Assembly (NCBI GenBank): GCA_051960855.1
Contig: JBQCDV010000073.1
Location: 1 to 20,632, forward strand
Source of the DNA: JBQCDV01 sp051960855
GTDB taxonomy: Bacteria > Actinomycetota > Actinomycetes > JAJZTN01
DNA length: 20,632 nt
Direction of reading: 5' to 3'
Position 1 is the stretch's first letter; the number at the start of each line of letters is the position of its first letter. The notes beneath the pieces are model-generated. The model searched no databases, had not been told where the DNA came from, and saw only the letters and a program-made list of their open reading frames with translations. The position numbers and the translations under genes are program-made. Below, in pieces: positions 20,339 to 20,632 of the stretch.

Positions 20339-20632
20339 TCAGTGCGTGTCGGCGAAGTCCCGGTCCCGCACGACCGCCGGCCGCGGCTGGCGCGGGGCCG
20401 GCACTGCCCCCTTGCGAGCGCGGTAGACCACGTAGGGACGCCACAGGTAGGCCAGGGGCGCCGACCAGACGTGGACCAGGCGAGTGAAGGGCCACAGCGC
20501 CAGGAAGAGGAAGCCGCCGATCGCGTGCAGCTGGTAGACGAGCGGAGCACCGGACATCAGCGAGGTGTGCGGCGAGAGCAGGAAGACGCCGCGGAACCAG
20601 ATGGCGATCGTCGCGCGGTAGTCGTAGCCGCC
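20339..20632 (-). CDS. narI: Respiratory nitrate reductase gamma subunit NarI, C-terminal part
   Basis: The last 97 residues; the gene begins beyond the right edge. The frame reads GGYDYRATIAIWFRGVFLL and then SGAPLVYQLHAIGGFLFLALWPFTRLVHVWS, the final two membrane segments of NarI with the conserved heme-ligand histidines (QLH and LVH). RPYVVYRAR and a Pro/Arg-rich cytoplasmic tail follow. NarI is the diheme cytochrome b that takes electrons from quinol to NarGH at the membrane. narG, narH and narJ are expected upstream, outside the window. It is followed 20 bases later by the CMD-fold gene. Confidence 0.95.
   Translation of the reverse strand, partial: GGYDYRATIAIWFRGVFLLSPHTSLMSGAPLVYQLHAIGGFLFLALWPFTRLVHVWSAPLAYLWRPYVVYRARKGAVPAPRQPRPAVVRDRDFADTH

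Overview
The window is a very G+C-rich stretch of an actinobacterial (Actinomycetes) chromosome. The evidence is strong third-position G/C bias, many GTG starts, ATGA-coupled operons, a SAM-IV riboswitch, an RxxHVDL-type cysteine leader peptide and several starts that look leaderless. I cannot name the genus. There are 20 supported or likely protein genes, two of them cut by the window edges (cysD at the left, narI at the right). I see no tRNA, rRNA, transposase or CRISPR array.

Layout. (1) 1-3375, minus: assimilatory sulfate reduction operon, in transcription order sulfite reductase, a 48-residue CxxC protein, cysH, cysC and cysD (cut), every junction a 4-base ATGA overlap. (2) 3376-3802: divergent control region with a SAM-IV riboswitch towards the sulfite reductase and, on the other strand, a four-cysteine leader peptide with an RBS-masking hairpin before a TauE/SafE permease (3803-4720). 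(3) 5063-6359: a DksA/TraR zinc-finger protein and a short MreB-like actin homologue with an N-terminal SLPA repeat. (4) 6323-7309, minus: aldo/keto reductase, divergent from (5) 7462-11727: dhaK-dhaL-dhaM, PEP-dependent dihydroxyacetone kinase, whose DhaM carries EIIA, HPr and a complete Enzyme I. (6) 11778-14756: a STAS anti-sigma-factor antagonist divergent from an EAL-DICT-LOV-GGDEF protein, a predicted blue-light-sensing c-di-GMP enzyme. (7) 14815-19117: a single-chain DabB-DabA fusion (inorganic carbon pump) divergent from a winged-helix regulator, with a perfect 7-6-7 dyad between them. (8) 19217-20632, minus: the end of narI (nitrate reductase gamma), a carboxymuconolactone decarboxylase-fold protein without CxxC, and an unrecognised 180-residue protein.

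How it works together. Region 1-2 reads as one sulfur module under two RNA sensors, SAM for reduction and cysteine supply (by leader-peptide attenuation) for sulfur-anion transport. Regions 3-8 are separate short units for stress or morphology, C3 metabolism, light/c-di-GMP signalling, bicarbonate/CO2 uptake and nitrate respiration. The most novel objects are the DabB-DabA fusion with its operator, the light/c-di-GMP protein paired with a STAS gene, and the back-to-back SAM-IV and cysteine-leader control region. All functional assignments come from motifs read by eye; no database search was run.
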